Positions 34,457 through 43,961 of a stretch of DNA of 64,000 bases are shown here, one piece after another. The notes below the pieces were generated by a model. It searched no databases. It had not been told where the DNA came from and saw only the letters and a program-made list of their open reading frames with translations. The translations under genes and the position numbers were made by a program. Numbering within the stretch: the stretch's first letter is position 1; every line of letters begins with the position of its first letter. Origin of the DNA: CADEFQ01 sp035342635 (GTDB lineage: Bacteria > Pseudomonadota > Gammaproteobacteria > Steroidobacterales > Steroidobacteraceae); assembly GCA_035342635.1 (NCBI GenBank), contig DAOQXO010000001.1, positions 1-64,000 on the forward strand, written 5' to 3'.

Positions 34457-35509
34457 TCACTCCCGCGCCTCGCGCGCGAGCAAGGCGCGCTTGCGCTCGA
34501 TGCCCCAGCGATAGCCGGAGAGGTCGCCGTCGCTGCGCACCACGCGGTGGCAGGGGATTGCCACCGCGAGGTGGTTCGCGCCGCAGGCCTGGCCGACGGC
34601 GCGCACCGACTTCGGTGCGCCGATGCGTCGCGCGATTTCGCTGTAGCTGGCGGTCGAGCCCGCCGGGATCGCACGCAGCGCCTGCCAGACGCGCTGCTGG
34701 AACGCCGTTCCGCGCAGGTCGAGCGGCAGGTCGAGCCCGAGCGCCGGTGCTTCGACGAAACCCACGACCCTGGCGACCAGTCGCTCGAACTCCACATCGC
34801 CGCCGATCAGTTCGGCCCGCGGGAACTGGTCCTGCAGGTTGCGCGTGAGCGTCTCCGGGTCGTCGCCAAGGAGAATCGCGCAGATGCCGCGTGTAGTCGC
34901 GGCGACCAGGATAGAGCCGAACGAGCACTCGCCGACCGCGAACCGTATAGCGGTATCGGCCCCGCCGGCGCGGAAGCTGGATGCGGTCATGCCGAGCACA
35001 TCGTCGGCTTGATCATAGAAGCGGGCGTTGGAGTTGTAGCCCGCGTCGTAGATCGCCGCCGTCACCGACTTGCCGCGCGCGAGTTCGCGCCGCAGGCGCT
35101 CGCCGCGCCGCGCGGCGGCATACTGCTTCGGCGTCACACCCACGATCGATTTGAATACGCGATGGAAGTAGTACGGGCTCACCTTCAGCTGCGCGGCGAG
35201 CGCCGCGAGGGTCGGGGGCTCCTCGCTCGCATCGATGATGCGGCAGGCATCGGCCACCCAGGCGGCCTGCTGTCCGGCGAGGGTGTGTCCATCCGGCCGA
35301 CAGCGCCTGCAGGCGCGAAAGCCCGCGTGCTCGGCCGCTGCGCGCGAATCGAACAGCTCGACGTTCTCGGGCCGCGCGCGCCGCGACGGGCACGACGGCC
35401 GGCAATACACGCCGGTCGTGCGCACGCCGTAGTAGAACTGGCCGTCCGCGGCTGGGTCTCTAGCAGTGATCGCCGCCCAGCGAGGATCGTTCACAATGGA
35501 AGTTTTCAT
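34457..35509 (-). CDS. ada: Bifunctional Ada: alkylation-response regulator and O6-methylguanine-DNA methyltransferase
   Basis: This 350-residue protein repairs alkylated DNA and activates its own regulon. The N-terminal zinc domain has GVYCRPSCPSRRARPENV with the methyl-accepting cysteine, and FRACRRCRPD completes the zinc site. The AraC-type helix-turn-helix covers about residues 90-170 (VSPYYFHRVFKSIVGVTPKQY). The C-terminal methyltransferase has the active site AIPCHRVVRSDGDLSGYRWG. I start at ATG 35509 (MKTSIVNDPRW); upstream in-frame sequence is non-family. A good Ada-box match lies upstream. Confidence 0.96.
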   Translation of the reverse strand: MKTSIVNDPRWAAITARDPAADGQFYYGVRTTGVYCRPSCPSRRARPENVELFDSRAAAEHAGFRACRRCRPDGHTLAGQQAAWVADACRIIDASEEPPTLAALAAQLKVSPYYFHRVFKSIVGVTPKQYAAARRGERLRRELARGKSVTAAIYDAGYNSNARFYDQADDVLGMTASSFRAGGADTAIRFAVGECSFGSILVAATTRGICAILLGDDPETLTRNLQDQFPRAELIGGDVEFERLVARVVGFVEAPALGLDLPLDLRGTAFQQRVWQALRAIPAGSTASYSEIARRIGAPKSVRAVGQACGANHLAVAIPCHRVVRSDGDLSGYRWGIERKRALLAREARE

Positions 35510-35553
35510 GGCTGCGAGTCTGCGGGTCCCCGGAGCTGCCGGCACCCCGGTCC

Positions 35554-35566
35554 TTGCTTTCGTATT
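35554..35566 (-). promoter_or_regulatory. Putative Ada box upstream of ada
   Basis: The minus strand reads AATACGAAAGCAA. This fits AAT-N6-GCAA, the A-box/B-box arrangement of E. coli Ada sites (AAT-TAAAGC-GCAA). It lies about 45 bases upstream of the ada ATG, a suitable distance for autoregulation. The motif is short, so support is moderate. Confidence 0.5.
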
Positions 35567-35635
35567 CAAGCACAGCCGGGAGTTGCCGGGCACTCCGCGC
35601 ACGTTAGCGTCTTTTAGCCACATGAACCAGTCAAT

Positions 35636-36064
35636 ATGAGTGATTTTCAGCCCAGATGGCTGCGCAAAGGGCGCCGGGTCGTGCCACCGGCGGCCCTGCG
35701 GGCCACGCTGCAGGAGCTGTTCGGCGAGGGGGTCGACACGGTGCAGGTGATCGAGCACTCGTGGTTCGCCTGGGCGCACGTGCGCGCCATCGCCACCACC
35801 CGCCGCCGCCGCATCTACCTGCGCGGCGCGGCCGGCCCGTTCTTCGCCAATCCGGAATTCGTGCTGCACGAATACTTCCACGTGCTCGCCCAGTGGGAGC
35901 CGCGGCAGCTCTCGGTGTGGAAATATCTGCTCGAGTGCTTCCGCCGCGGCTATTGGGACAACCGTTTTGAAATCGAAGCCCGTGAGTTTTCCGAAGATCA
36001 TCGCCGCCGCTACTGCGCGCTGCTCGCGCGCCACGAATCCTTGCGCTCGCACCGGCATGCGTAG
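35636..36064 (+). CDS. Small HExxH putative metallopeptidase-like protein
   Basis: This 142-residue protein is of unknown family. Its central segment PEFVLHEYFHVLAQWEPRQ contains an HExxH zinc-binding motif, followed by a Trp/Arg-rich region (WKYLLECFRRGYWDNRFEIEAREF) whose Glu residues could complete a metal site. There is no signal peptide. It is divergent from ada and overlaps dacB by 8 bases, so the two are co-transcribed. The overall pattern resembles DUF4157-type proteins, but I cannot assign it firmly. Confidence 0.75.
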   Translation: MSDFQPRWLRKGRRVVPPAALRATLQELFGEGVDTVQVIEHSWFAWAHVRAIATTRRRRIYLRGAAGPFFANPEFVLHEYFHVLAQWEPRQLSVWKYLLECFRRGYWDNRFEIEAREFSEDHRRRYCALLARHESLRSHRHA

Positions 36065-37481
36065 CGGATCGCGGCGCTCGAAGCCTGGCATCGCCGCTGC
36101 GCTGTCCGCTGCGCTGCTCGCCACGCTTGCGACCGCGCAGGCCGCGACTTTGCCCGAGGTCTACGCGAATGCGCTGCGCGCGGCGGGTATTCCGGTGGGC
36201 GCCGTCGGCGTCGTCGTCATGCCGCTCGATGGACAGGGTCTCGAAGCCGAGGCGAATCGCAACCGGCCGATGAACCCCGCCTCGACGATGAAGCTGCTGA
36301 CGACCTACGCGGCGCTGCGCACGATGGGTCCCGCCTATGCCTGGCGCACCGACGTCGCCATGCTCGGTGCGCGCGAGGGCGATGTCATCCTCGGTGACCT
36401 CGCGATCCGCGGCGGCGGCGATCCGTCACTGGTCGTCGAGCAACTCTGGCTGCTCGTGCAGAAGGTTCGCGGCCTCGGCATCCGCGAGATCCGCGGCGAC
36501 CTGGTGCTCGACCGCAGCGCCTTCCAGCTCCCGCCCCACGACATGGCTGCATTCGACGGCGACGCGCTGCGCAGCTACAACGTGGGTCCCGATGCGCTGC
36601 TCGTGAATCACAAGTCGATCAGCTACAGCTTCGTGCCCGATGAGCCGGCCGGGGTCGTGCGCCTCGCGATCATACCGCCGCTCGCGGGATCGAAGGCGCC
36701 GGCCACGGTACCCGCCGCGAACGGTGCCTGCGGCGACTGGCGGGGCAAGCTGCGCGCCGACTTCTCGCGCCCCTTCGCGCCGGTGTTTCGCGGCGCCTTT
36801 CCGCTCGCCTGCGGCGAGCGCAGCTGGAACCTGAGTCCCATCGAGCCGAACGCGTATTTCGCCGCCGTGTTCCGCGCGCTGTGGGAAGCGAGCGGCGGCC
36901 GCTGGGTCGGCAAGGCGCGCGAGGGCATCGTGCCGCAAGGCAGCGTGCTGCTCGCCACGCACGTCTCGAAGCCGCTCGCCGAGGTGGTGCGCGACGTCAA
37001 CAAGTACAGCAACAACGTGATGGCGCAGCAGGTGTATCTCGCCTTCGGCGCGGAGCGCATCGGCTGGCCGGCGAGCTTCGAGCGCTCCGGGGTCGCGATG
37101 CGCGCGTGGCTCGCGGAGGCCGGCCTCGCCATGCCCGAGCTGGTGCTCGAGAACGGCGCGGGTCTCTCGCGCAGCGAGCGCATCAGTGCCGATTCACTCG
37201 CGCGCCTGCTGGCGGATGCGTATCGCAGCCCGGTGATGGCCGAGCTGATGGCGTCGATGCCCGTGGTCGGTGTCGACGGTACCGCCGCGCTGCGCAGGGG
37301 CGCGGCCGGCGCGGCGCACGTCAAGACCGGGCTGCTCAACGAAGTGCGCGCGGTGGCGGGCTATGTGCTCGCGTTGAGCGGGCGCCGCTACGTCGTGGTC
37401 TCGATCGTCAACCACGCCAATGCCGGCGGCACGCAGCGCGCGCACGACGCGCTGCTCGAGTGGGTGCACCGCGAGGGCTGA
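36057..37481 (+). CDS. dacB: D-alanyl-D-alanine carboxypeptidase/endopeptidase (PBP4, DacB)
   Basis: This is a 474-residue periplasmic penicillin-binding protein of the S13 family that trims or cleaves peptidoglycan cross-links. A signal peptide (residues about 10-30) is followed by the active-site SxxK motif (NPASTMKLL, Ser76 and Lys79). The SxN motif lies in YSNNVMAQQ and the KTG motif in HVKTGLLNEVRAVAGY. The long insertion between SxxK and SxN is the PBP4 hallmark. ATG 36057 overlaps the preceding gene. Confidence 0.95.
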   Translation: MRSGSRRSKPGIAAALSAALLATLATAQAATLPEVYANALRAAGIPVGAVGVVVMPLDGQGLEAEANRNRPMNPASTMKLLTTYAALRTMGPAYAWRTDVAMLGAREGDVILGDLAIRGGGDPSLVVEQLWLLVQKVRGLGIREIRGDLVLDRSAFQLPPHDMAAFDGDALRSYNVGPDALLVNHKSISYSFVPDEPAGVVRLAIIPPLAGSKAPATVPAANGACGDWRGKLRADFSRPFAPVFRGAFPLACGERSWNLSPIEPNAYFAAVFRALWEASGGRWVGKAREGIVPQGSVLLATHVSKPLAEVVRDVNKYSNNVMAQQVYLAFGAERIGWPASFERSGVAMRAWLAEAGLAMPELVLENGAGLSRSERISADSLARLLADAYRSPVMAELMASMPVVGVDGTAALRRGAAGAAHVKTGLLNEVRAVAGYVLALSGRRYVVVSIVNHANAGGTQRAHDALLEWVHREG

Positions 37482-37485
37482 AGCG

Positions 37486-38715
37486 CTACGCGAACAAGTT
37501 CAGGAACACCGTGATGATCAGCGCGTTGGTGAAGTCGATGAAGAAGGTGCCGACGAGCGGCGCGACCAGGAACGCACGCGGCGCCGGCCCGAAGCGCTCG
37601 ACCAGCGTGCGCATCACCGCCATCGCATTGGCGGTCGTGCCGAGCATGAAGCCGACGAAGCCGCCGCCCATCACCGCGGCGTCGTAGTCGCGCCCCATCA
37701 GCCAGAACACCGGCAGGCAGGCGATCGCCACCAGCACGATCTGCGCGGCGAGGATCGTCACGAGCGGCAGCGCGAGTCCGGCGAGCTGGGTCAGATCGAG
37801 CGTCATCAGCGCCATCACGAGGAACAGCGACAGTGTGATCGCGCCGAGCGTGTCGATCGTGCGATGCGAGAGGCCGATCAGCCCGGTGTAATCGTCGATG
37901 CCGCGGATCGCGGCCGCGGCGATCATCGCGCCGATGTAGGAGGGCAGCGTGAGGCCCGTCGCGCCGATCAGCGCGCTCACCCACTCGCCGACCCACATCG
38001 CGACCAGCACGACGACCACCGTCTTGAGTGCCGTGTAGGCCTCGACGGATTCATCGTCGAGATCGTCGGACGAGGGTGCGGCCGGCTCGTCGGCCTGCGC
38101 GGCCTGCGCGTCCGCGGTGACGCCCTCGCCCTTCGCGCGCTGGCGCGGCCCGGGCACGCGATAGCGCTCGATCAGGTGGGTGGCGATCGGTCCGCCGACG
38201 AGCCCGCCCAGCACGATGCCCGCCATCGCGACCGCGATCGCGATCGCGGCGGCGCCCTCGATGCCCGCCGCCTCGAACAGCGGCGCGAAAGCGAGGCCGG
38301 TCGCGGGACCCCCCGTCAGCGTGACCGAGCCGGCCAGCACGCCGAACAGCGGTGGGCGGTCGAACAGCACCGCGACACCGGCGCCGAGCAGGTTCTGCAG
38401 CACCGCGAACACGGTGCCGATCGCGAGGAACACCGCCACCTGCGGGCCGCCGATGCGCAGCAGCTTCAGACTCGCCGCAAAACCGATCGAAGTGAAGAAC
38501 GCGACCATCAGCGGGCGTTGCAGCGTCGCGTCGAACTCCGGTACCGGCAGGTCCTGCCCGCGCACGATCAGGATCGCCACCGAGACGATCAGGCCGCCGA
38601 GCACCGGGGCGGGCATGTTCAGGCGCGCGAGCAGCGGGAACAGCCGCCGCAGTCCGTAGCCGAGGAAGAGGGCAACGCCGGCGAAGGCAACGGTCTGGAT
38701 CAGATCGAGCTTCAT
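37486..38715 (-). CDS. gltS: Sodium/glutamate symporter GltS
   Basis: This 409-residue secondary transporter couples glutamate uptake to sodium. It begins MKLDLIQTVAFAGVALFLGYG. It contains the paired GG motifs of the family (GGPATGLAFAPLFEAAG and GGGFVGFMLGTTANAMAVM) in inverted-repeat halves, separated by a charged cytoplasmic loop. It follows the ABC-2 permease gene at 24 bases on the same strand and converges on dacB with a 4-base gap. Confidence 0.95.
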   Translation of the reverse strand: MKLDLIQTVAFAGVALFLGYGLRRLFPLLARLNMPAPVLGGLIVSVAILIVRGQDLPVPEFDATLQRPLMVAFFTSIGFAASLKLLRIGGPQVAVFLAIGTVFAVLQNLLGAGVAVLFDRPPLFGVLAGSVTLTGGPATGLAFAPLFEAAGIEGAAAIAIAVAMAGIVLGGLVGGPIATHLIERYRVPGPRQRAKGEGVTADAQAAQADEPAAPSSDDLDDESVEAYTALKTVVVVLVAMWVGEWVSALIGATGLTLPSYIGAMIAAAAIRGIDDYTGLIGLSHRTIDTLGAITLSLFLVMALMTLDLTQLAGLALPLVTILAAQIVLVAIACLPVFWLMGRDYDAAVMGGGFVGFMLGTTANAMAVMRTLVERFGPAPRAFLVAPLVGTFFIDFTNALIITVFLNLFA

Positions 38716-38739
38716 GGACGAAGGATAGCGGTTCGGGCC

Positions 38740-39918
38740 TCAGCCGAGCAGGGATTCGCGGCGATAGAGTCGGCCGGCGATCCACGCGAGCACCGCGCCG
38801 AGCGCGAGGCTCGCCAGCACGGACACGAGCACGTGGGCCGGCTCGAGCGCCGCGCCGCGCAGCAGCGAGGTGATCAGGAAGTGCTGCCCGAGCGAGGGCA
38901 CGGCCGACAGGGCGAGGCTCGGCTGCAGTTCGGCGAGGCCGACGAATGCGATCGGCAACGTGGGCACCAGCATCACCACGCCGAGCCAGGTCTGCGCCTC
39001 GCGATAGCTGCGCGTGAACGATGCGACCACGGTCATGAGCCCCGCCGCTGCCGGCGCGAGCGGCGCGGTCACGAGGATGATCTTCAGGACCACCGACGCA
39101 TCGAGATGCGCGGACATGCCGAAATTCTCGAGCGCGACGAACCGCAGCGCCAGGGCGCAGGCGATCGCGGTGAGCGTCAGCGAGACGATCATGAAGGTGG
39201 TCGCCGCGAGGATTTTCCCGTAGATCAGCCGCGCGCGCGGCACCGGTGTCGTGAGCAGCGGCTCGAGCGAGTGGCGCTCGCGCTCCCCGGCGGTCGCGTC
39301 GATCGCGAGGTACAGACCGCCGAGGATCATCGCGAGCAGCAGCAGATAGCTCAGCATGCCGAGCACCGTGACCGAGCGGCTCTGCGGCGTCGACACGTCG
39401 ATGTCCTGTACCGCGAGCGGTGCCGTCAGCAACGGATCGACACCGCGCGCGAGCAGCCGCAGCCGCCCGATGCTCGCCCCGTACTGGGCGATCAGCATCC
39501 GGGTGCGCGCAGCGTTGCGGTCCGCGCGGCCGCCCGCCGCATCACTGTAGAGCTGCAGCGACGCGGGGCGCGCGGCAGCGAGCCGCTCGGCGAAATCCGC
39601 CGGGATCGACAGCACGAGCGGATGGCTGCGCTCGCGTACGGCGCGGCGCGTCGCCTCGTCATCGAGCTCGACCGGCGTCACGATGACATTGCGCGCCTCG
39701 AGCCACGCGACGAGGTTCGGCGCGCGCTCGACGTGCCGCACGGCGATCTCGAGACGCTGGTCGGCCTCGTCGGCGGTGCGCTGGACGAGGAACTGCAGCG
39801 CGGCCGCGAGGATCAGCGGGCCGAACAGCGGTCCGAACAGCAGGGCCGAGACGAGCGTGCGCCGGTCGCGCAGGTTCTCGCGTACTTCCTTGCGCCATAC
39901 GATGCCGACCGCGCCCAT
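38740..39918 (-). CDS. ABC-2 type permease (NatB-like)
   Basis: This 392-residue permease has one N-terminal helix, a large extracytoplasmic domain (about residues 40-170), and a five- to six-helix C-terminal core with SYLLLLAMILGGLYLAIDATAGERERHSLEPLL. The latter is the hallmark loop of NatB/CcmB-like ABC-2 exporters. The start ATG 39918 overlaps the ATPase stop by one base (TGATG). The NatAB system of Bacillus exports Na+; substrate here is unknown. Confidence 0.92.
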   Translation of the reverse strand: MGAVGIVWRKEVRENLRDRRTLVSALLFGPLFGPLILAAALQFLVQRTADEADQRLEIAVRHVERAPNLVAWLEARNVIVTPVELDDEATRRAVRERSHPLVLSIPADFAERLAAARPASLQLYSDAAGGRADRNAARTRMLIAQYGASIGRLRLLARGVDPLLTAPLAVQDIDVSTPQSRSVTVLGMLSYLLLLAMILGGLYLAIDATAGERERHSLEPLLTTPVPRARLIYGKILAATTFMIVSLTLTAIACALALRFVALENFGMSAHLDASVVLKIILVTAPLAPAAAGLMTVVASFTRSYREAQTWLGVVMLVPTLPIAFVGLAELQPSLALSAVPSLGQHFLITSLLRGAALEPAHVLVSVLASLALGAVLAWIAGRLYRRESLLG

Positions 39919-40649
39919 CAGCCGAGGCCCTCGTCGGTACCGATCAGCTTCACGAACGCATCCTCGAGCGAGGCGCAGCCGGTGGCTGCGCGCAGCGCGT
40001 CCGGCGTACCGTGTGCGACCACCTCGCCGCGCGCCAGCACGAACACCACGTCGCACAGGCCCGAGACCTCCTGCATCACGTGGCTCGAGAACAGCACGCA
40101 GTGCCCGGCATCCCGCAGCCGCGCAAGCAGCACCCGCAGGTTGCGTACGGCCATCACGTCGAGGCCGTTGGTGGGCTCATCGAGCAGCACGTTGCGCGGG
40201 CTGTGCACCAGCGCGCGGGCGAGCGCCGTCTTGATGCGCTGGCCCTGCGAGTAGCCCTTGGCGCGCCGCCCGGCAAAGGCGCCCATCTCGAGCCACTCGA
40301 TCAGCTCATCGGCACGCCGCTCGCGTGCCGCGCGCGCCATGCCGTGCAGTTCGGCAAAGTACAGGATGTTCTCGCGGGCCGTCAGGTGCGGGTAAAGGCC
40401 CGAATCGTGCGTCAGCATGCCGAGCTGGCGGCGCGCGTCGAGCGCGTCGCGCACCGTGTGCGCCGCGTCGATCCACGCCTCGCCCGCGTCCGGGCGCAAC
40501 ACCGTGCACAGCATGCGCAGCGTGGTCGACTTGCCCGCCCCGTTCGGCCCGAGCAGGCCGGTGATCGCGCCGTCCTCCGCGCGCAGGGTCACGCCGCGCA
40601 CGGCCTGTACGCCGCCAAAGGCCTTGGCGAGTCCCTGCGCCGACATCAT
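39918..40649 (-). CDS. ABC exporter ATP-binding protein (NatA-like)
   Basis: This 243-residue ATPase pairs with the adjacent permease. Walker A is GPNGAGKSTT, the Q-loop region is MLTHDSGLYPHLTARENI, the signature is YSQGQRIKTALARAL (a SQGQ variant typical of NatA), Walker B is VLLDEPTNGLDVM and the switch His is in FSSHVMQE. It follows the alpha/beta hydrolase gene by 10 bases, so hydrolase, NatA-like, NatB-like and gltS probably share a transcript. Confidence 0.93.
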   Translation of the reverse strand: MMSAQGLAKAFGGVQAVRGVTLRAEDGAITGLLGPNGAGKSTTLRMLCTVLRPDAGEAWIDAAHTVRDALDARRQLGMLTHDSGLYPHLTARENILYFAELHGMARAARERRADELIEWLEMGAFAGRRAKGYSQGQRIKTALARALVHSPRNVLLDEPTNGLDVMAVRNLRVLLARLRDAGHCVLFSSHVMQEVSGLCDVVFVLARGEVVAHGTPDALRAATGCASLEDAFVKLIGTDEGLG

Positions 40650-40659
40650 GCGGCGCCGA

Positions 40660-42078
40660 TCACGGCGCGGGGCCTGCGAGCGTGGTGAAGAACGGCATCG
40701 GACGCAGGCGCTCGACGCAGGCGGCGTCGAGCCCTTCGGCCGTGCCGCTCGTGACGAACGCGGCGAGCAGCCGATCGACGCAGGGTGCGCCGATCTGCCC
40801 GTGCCCGAATCCCTCGACGATCACGTGCCGCGAATGCCTGAATCCGGCCGCCGCGTGCGCGGCACCCGCGGGCGGGGTCACCGGATCCGCGCTGCCGGAC
40901 AGCAGCAGTGCCGGGACCTCGCTCGCGAGCGGCGCATGCAGGTCATCGTCGATGACGCCACGTGGCCATATCTCGCACAGCGCCGCGAGGCCGTCGAGCT
41001 GGCGCGTACCGATGAACGTCGCGGCGAGCACCACGCGATCGGCGCGTGTATCCGGGAACCACGGCGCGTCCTCGGTGCAGACGACGCTGTGGTGCATGCC
41101 GTAGGCCATCTGTCCGCTGAGCGAATCGCTCATCAACAGGAACTGGCTCGCGAGCGGCACGAAGTTGCGGTGCATGTGTGCCTCGTACAGCGCGAGCGGC
41201 AGGAGCGCCGCCTGTTCGGCGCCGTAGGTGGACAGGCGCAACACCGTCGCGAGATGGGCCGGGCCGAATTCGACCGCGACCCGCTCGCCGGTGCGCGGCG
41301 CAGGAAGCAGCATTCCCGCCGGCTGCTCTTCGAGCCGCGAGCGCAGCGCCCGATAGTGCACCACCGGATCGCCGAAGGCGCCGCGGCACGCAGCGTCGTT
41401 CGCGCAGCGTGCCAGCACCTGTGCGAGGGCCGCTTCCGCGTCGACCGCGATATCGGGGCCGAGGATGCGCTCGGCGGGCACGGTCCCGTCGAGCGTCACC
41501 GTGCGCACCCGCGCCCCGTGGTGACGCAGGTAGTGCTGCGCGACCCTCGTGCCGTAGGACACGGCATAGAGATTGATGCGTTCGTAGCCGAGCGCGCGGC
41601 GCGCGAACTCGAGATCCCGAACCGCGGCGCTGGTCGTGTACTCGCGCACGTCGGCGCGCGTCGAGACCTCCTCGAGACAGCGACGCGTCTGCGCCAGGAA
41701 CCGTGCGTCGTCGGCGCCGAGCAGGGCCTCGTCGTCGAAATCGCAGTGCAGCGCGTTCGAGCGTCCGGTGCCGCGCTGGTCGATGAGCACGATGTCGCGA
41801 TCGCGATTGACCCGCGCAAAGGCCGGCGCGACGCCCGCGTAGAACTCGCTCGCCGCCGCTCCCGGTCCGCCCGCGAGGACGAACAGCGGGTCCGGCGTCT
41901 TGCGGGCGTTGACGGCCGGGACCCGGGCGACGAACAGGCCGATCCGGCGGCCATCGGGGTCGGCGGCCCTCTCCGGCACCTGCAGCGTCGTGCATTCGGC
42001 GGCGACCGTGGCCACCCCGGCGGGGTGGGTCAGCTGGCAAGGGGCCCATGCCACGGCCAAGGCGAGCGCGGTCAGCAT
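40660..42078 (-). CDS. Alpha/beta hydrolase, proline iminopeptidase/TAP-like, exported
   Basis: This 472-residue protein has a short hydrophobic N-terminus that could be a signal peptide. The oxyanion motif is LAGGPGAAASE (about 69-79), and LIDQRGTGRSNAL precedes the nucleophile YAVSYGTR (Ser174). The C-terminal TAP-like region has LLSGSADPVTPPAGAA (acid) and EGFGHGQ (His). This is the S33 tripeptidyl aminopeptidase/proline iminopeptidase style. It is divergent from mnmG with a 50-base gap. Confidence 0.9.
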   Translation of the reverse strand: MLTALALAVAWAPCQLTHPAGVATVAAECTTLQVPERAADPDGRRIGLFVARVPAVNARKTPDPLFVLAGGPGAAASEFYAGVAPAFARVNRDRDIVLIDQRGTGRSNALHCDFDDEALLGADDARFLAQTRRCLEEVSTRADVREYTTSAAVRDLEFARRALGYERINLYAVSYGTRVAQHYLRHHGARVRTVTLDGTVPAERILGPDIAVDAEAALAQVLARCANDAACRGAFGDPVVHYRALRSRLEEQPAGMLLPAPRTGERVAVEFGPAHLATVLRLSTYGAEQAALLPLALYEAHMHRNFVPLASQFLLMSDSLSGQMAYGMHHSVVCTEDAPWFPDTRADRVVLAATFIGTRQLDGLAALCEIWPRGVIDDDLHAPLASEVPALLLSGSADPVTPPAGAAHAAAGFRHSRHVIVEGFGHGQIGAPCVDRLLAAFVTSGTAEGLDAACVERLRPMPFFTTLAGPAP

Positions 42079-42128
42079 GCGGGCAATATGCCGTACAATA
42101 GGCGTTTGCCATCAAGCCATTGAAGTAA

Positions 42129-43961
42129 ATGGATTTCTTCGACGTCATAGTGATCGGCGGCGGTCATGCCGGCACCGAGGCCGCGCTCGCGGCGGCCCGC
42201 ATGGGCCGGCGCACGCTGCTGCTCACGCAGAGCCTCGAGACGCTGGGCGCGATGAGCTGCAACCCGGCGATCGGCGGCATCGGCAAGGGCCACCTCGTGC
42301 GCGAGATCGATGCGCTCGGCGGTGCGATGGCGCGCGCGATCGATCGCGCCGGTCTTCAGTTCCGCACGCTGAATGCGAGCAAGGGTCCCGCGGTGCGCGC
42401 AACGCGAGCCCAGGCCGATCGCGTGCTGTACCGGCGCGAGATCCGCGCGCTGCTCGAGAACCAGCCGAACCTCAGCCTGTTTCAGCAGGAAGCGGCCGAC
42501 CTCGTCGTCGAGGGCGAGCGCGTGTGCGGCGTCGTGACCGTCACCGGCATCGTATTGCGCGCGCGCGCCGTCGTGCTCACGGTCGGCACGTTCCTCGGGG
42601 GCCGCATTCACGTGGGCCTCGACAACTACCAGGGCGGCCGCGCGGGCGATCCGCCCTCGAATCGCCTCGCCGCGCGGCTGCGCGAGCTGCCGCTGCGGGT
42701 CGGACGGCTGAAGACCGGCACGCCGCCGCGCATCGACGGGCGCACGATCGATTTCACGCGCCTCACCGAACAGTGGAGCGACGCACCGGCACCGGTGTTT
42801 TCGTTCCTCGGCCGCGCGAGCGAGCATCCTGCGCAGCGCCCCTGCCACATCACCGCGACCAACACGCAGACGCACGACATCATCCGGGCCGCGACCGATC
42901 GCTCGCCGATGTTCACGGGCGTGATCGAGGGAGTAGGCCCGCGCTACTGCCCGTCGATCGAGGACAAGGTCGTGCGCTTCGCCGACAAGGCCTCGCACCA
43001 GGTGTTTCTCGAACCCGAGGGGCTCGACACGCACGAGGTGTATCCGAACGGCATCTCGACCAGCCTGCCCTACGACGTGCAGCTGCGGTTCGTGCATACG
43101 ATCAAGGGCCTCGAGCGCGCGCACCTGACCCGGCCCGGCTACGCGATCGAGTACGACTACTTCGATCCGCGCGACCTCGCCCCGAGCCTCGCGACAAAGG
43201 CACTTGCGGGGCTTTATTTCGCCGGCCAGATCAACGGCACGACCGGCTACGAGGAGGCCGCGGCGCAGGGGATCGTGGCGGGCATCAACGCCGCGCGCGC
43301 CGCGCGCGAGGAGGCGCCGTGGGTGCCGCAGCGCGCGGAGGCCTACCTGGGCGTGCTGATCGACGACCTCGTCACGCGCGGGGTGACCGAGCCCTATCGC
43401 ATGTTCACGAGTCGCGCCGAGCACCGCCTGCTGCTGCGCGAAGACAACGCGGACCTGCGGCTCACGCCGGTGGCACGCGAGCTGGGTCTGGTGGACGACG
43501 AACGCTGGGCCTTCTTCGAGGCCAAGCGCCGCGCGACCGATGCCGAGGTCGCGCGACTCGAGCGCACGCGGGTGCGCGCGGTGAGCGCGATGGAGCTGCT
43601 GCGCCGTCCCGAAGTGAGCTACGAGGGCCTGCTCGCGCAGATCGGATTGCCCGCTGCGGACGCATACGACGACGAGCGCATCGCGCGCGAGGTCGCCCTG
43701 CAGGTCACGGTGCGCGCCAAGTACGCCGGCTACATCGAGCGCCAGCATGCGGAGGTCGAGCGCCAGCGCGCGCATGAGACCGCGGCCCTGCCGGCCGACC
43801 TCGACTACCTCGCGATCGGCGGGCTCTCGAACGAGGCGCGCCAGCGCCTCGCGGAAGTGCGCCCGGCCACGCTCGGCCAGGCCGCCCGCGTGCCGGGGAT
43901 CACGCCGGCTGCGATCTCGATCCTGATGATCCACCTGAAGCGCCGCGGGCGTGCGGCGTAG
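42129..43961 (+). CDS. mnmG: tRNA uridine 5-carboxymethylaminomethyl modification enzyme MnmG
   Basis: This 610-residue FAD protein works with MnmE on wobble uridine 34 of tRNAs. The FAD motif is VIGGGHAGTEAALAAARMG, followed by SCNPAIGGIGKGHL. Further family blocks are LKTGTPPRIDGRTIDF, the conserved catalytic-Cys region RPCHITATN, GYAIEYDYFDPRDL and RMFTSRAEHRLLLREDNADLRL. The C-terminal helical MnmE-binding domain ends near LMIHLKRRG. rsmG-parA-parB, which follow mnmG in many proteobacteria, are absent. Confidence 0.98.
   Translation: MDFFDVIVIGGGHAGTEAALAAARMGRRTLLLTQSLETLGAMSCNPAIGGIGKGHLVREIDALGGAMARAIDRAGLQFRTLNASKGPAVRATRAQADRVLYRREIRALLENQPNLSLFQQEAADLVVEGERVCGVVTVTGIVLRARAVVLTVGTFLGGRIHVGLDNYQGGRAGDPPSNRLAARLRELPLRVGRLKTGTPPRIDGRTIDFTRLTEQWSDAPAPVFSFLGRASEHPAQRPCHITATNTQTHDIIRAATDRSPMFTGVIEGVGPRYCPSIEDKVVRFADKASHQVFLEPEGLDTHEVYPNGISTSLPYDVQLRFVHTIKGLERAHLTRPGYAIEYDYFDPRDLAPSLATKALAGLYFAGQINGTTGYEEAAAQGIVAGINAARAAREEAPWVPQRAEAYLGVLIDDLVTRGVTEPYRMFTSRAEHRLLLREDNADLRLTPVARELGLVDDERWAFFEAKRRATDAEVARLERTRVRAVSAMELLRRPEVSYEGLLAQIGLPAADAYDDERIAREVALQVTVRAKYAGYIERQHAEVERQRAHETAALPADLDYLAIGGLSNEARQRLAEVRPATLGQAARVPGITPAAISILMIHLKRRGRAA

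Noticed and set aside
37420..40254. A 944-codon plus-strand frame across gltS and the ABC-2 permease
   Set aside because: Its translation is repetitive Arg/His/Gln/Glu-rich sequence typical of a GC-rich antisense shadow. The minus-strand genes match known families throughout.
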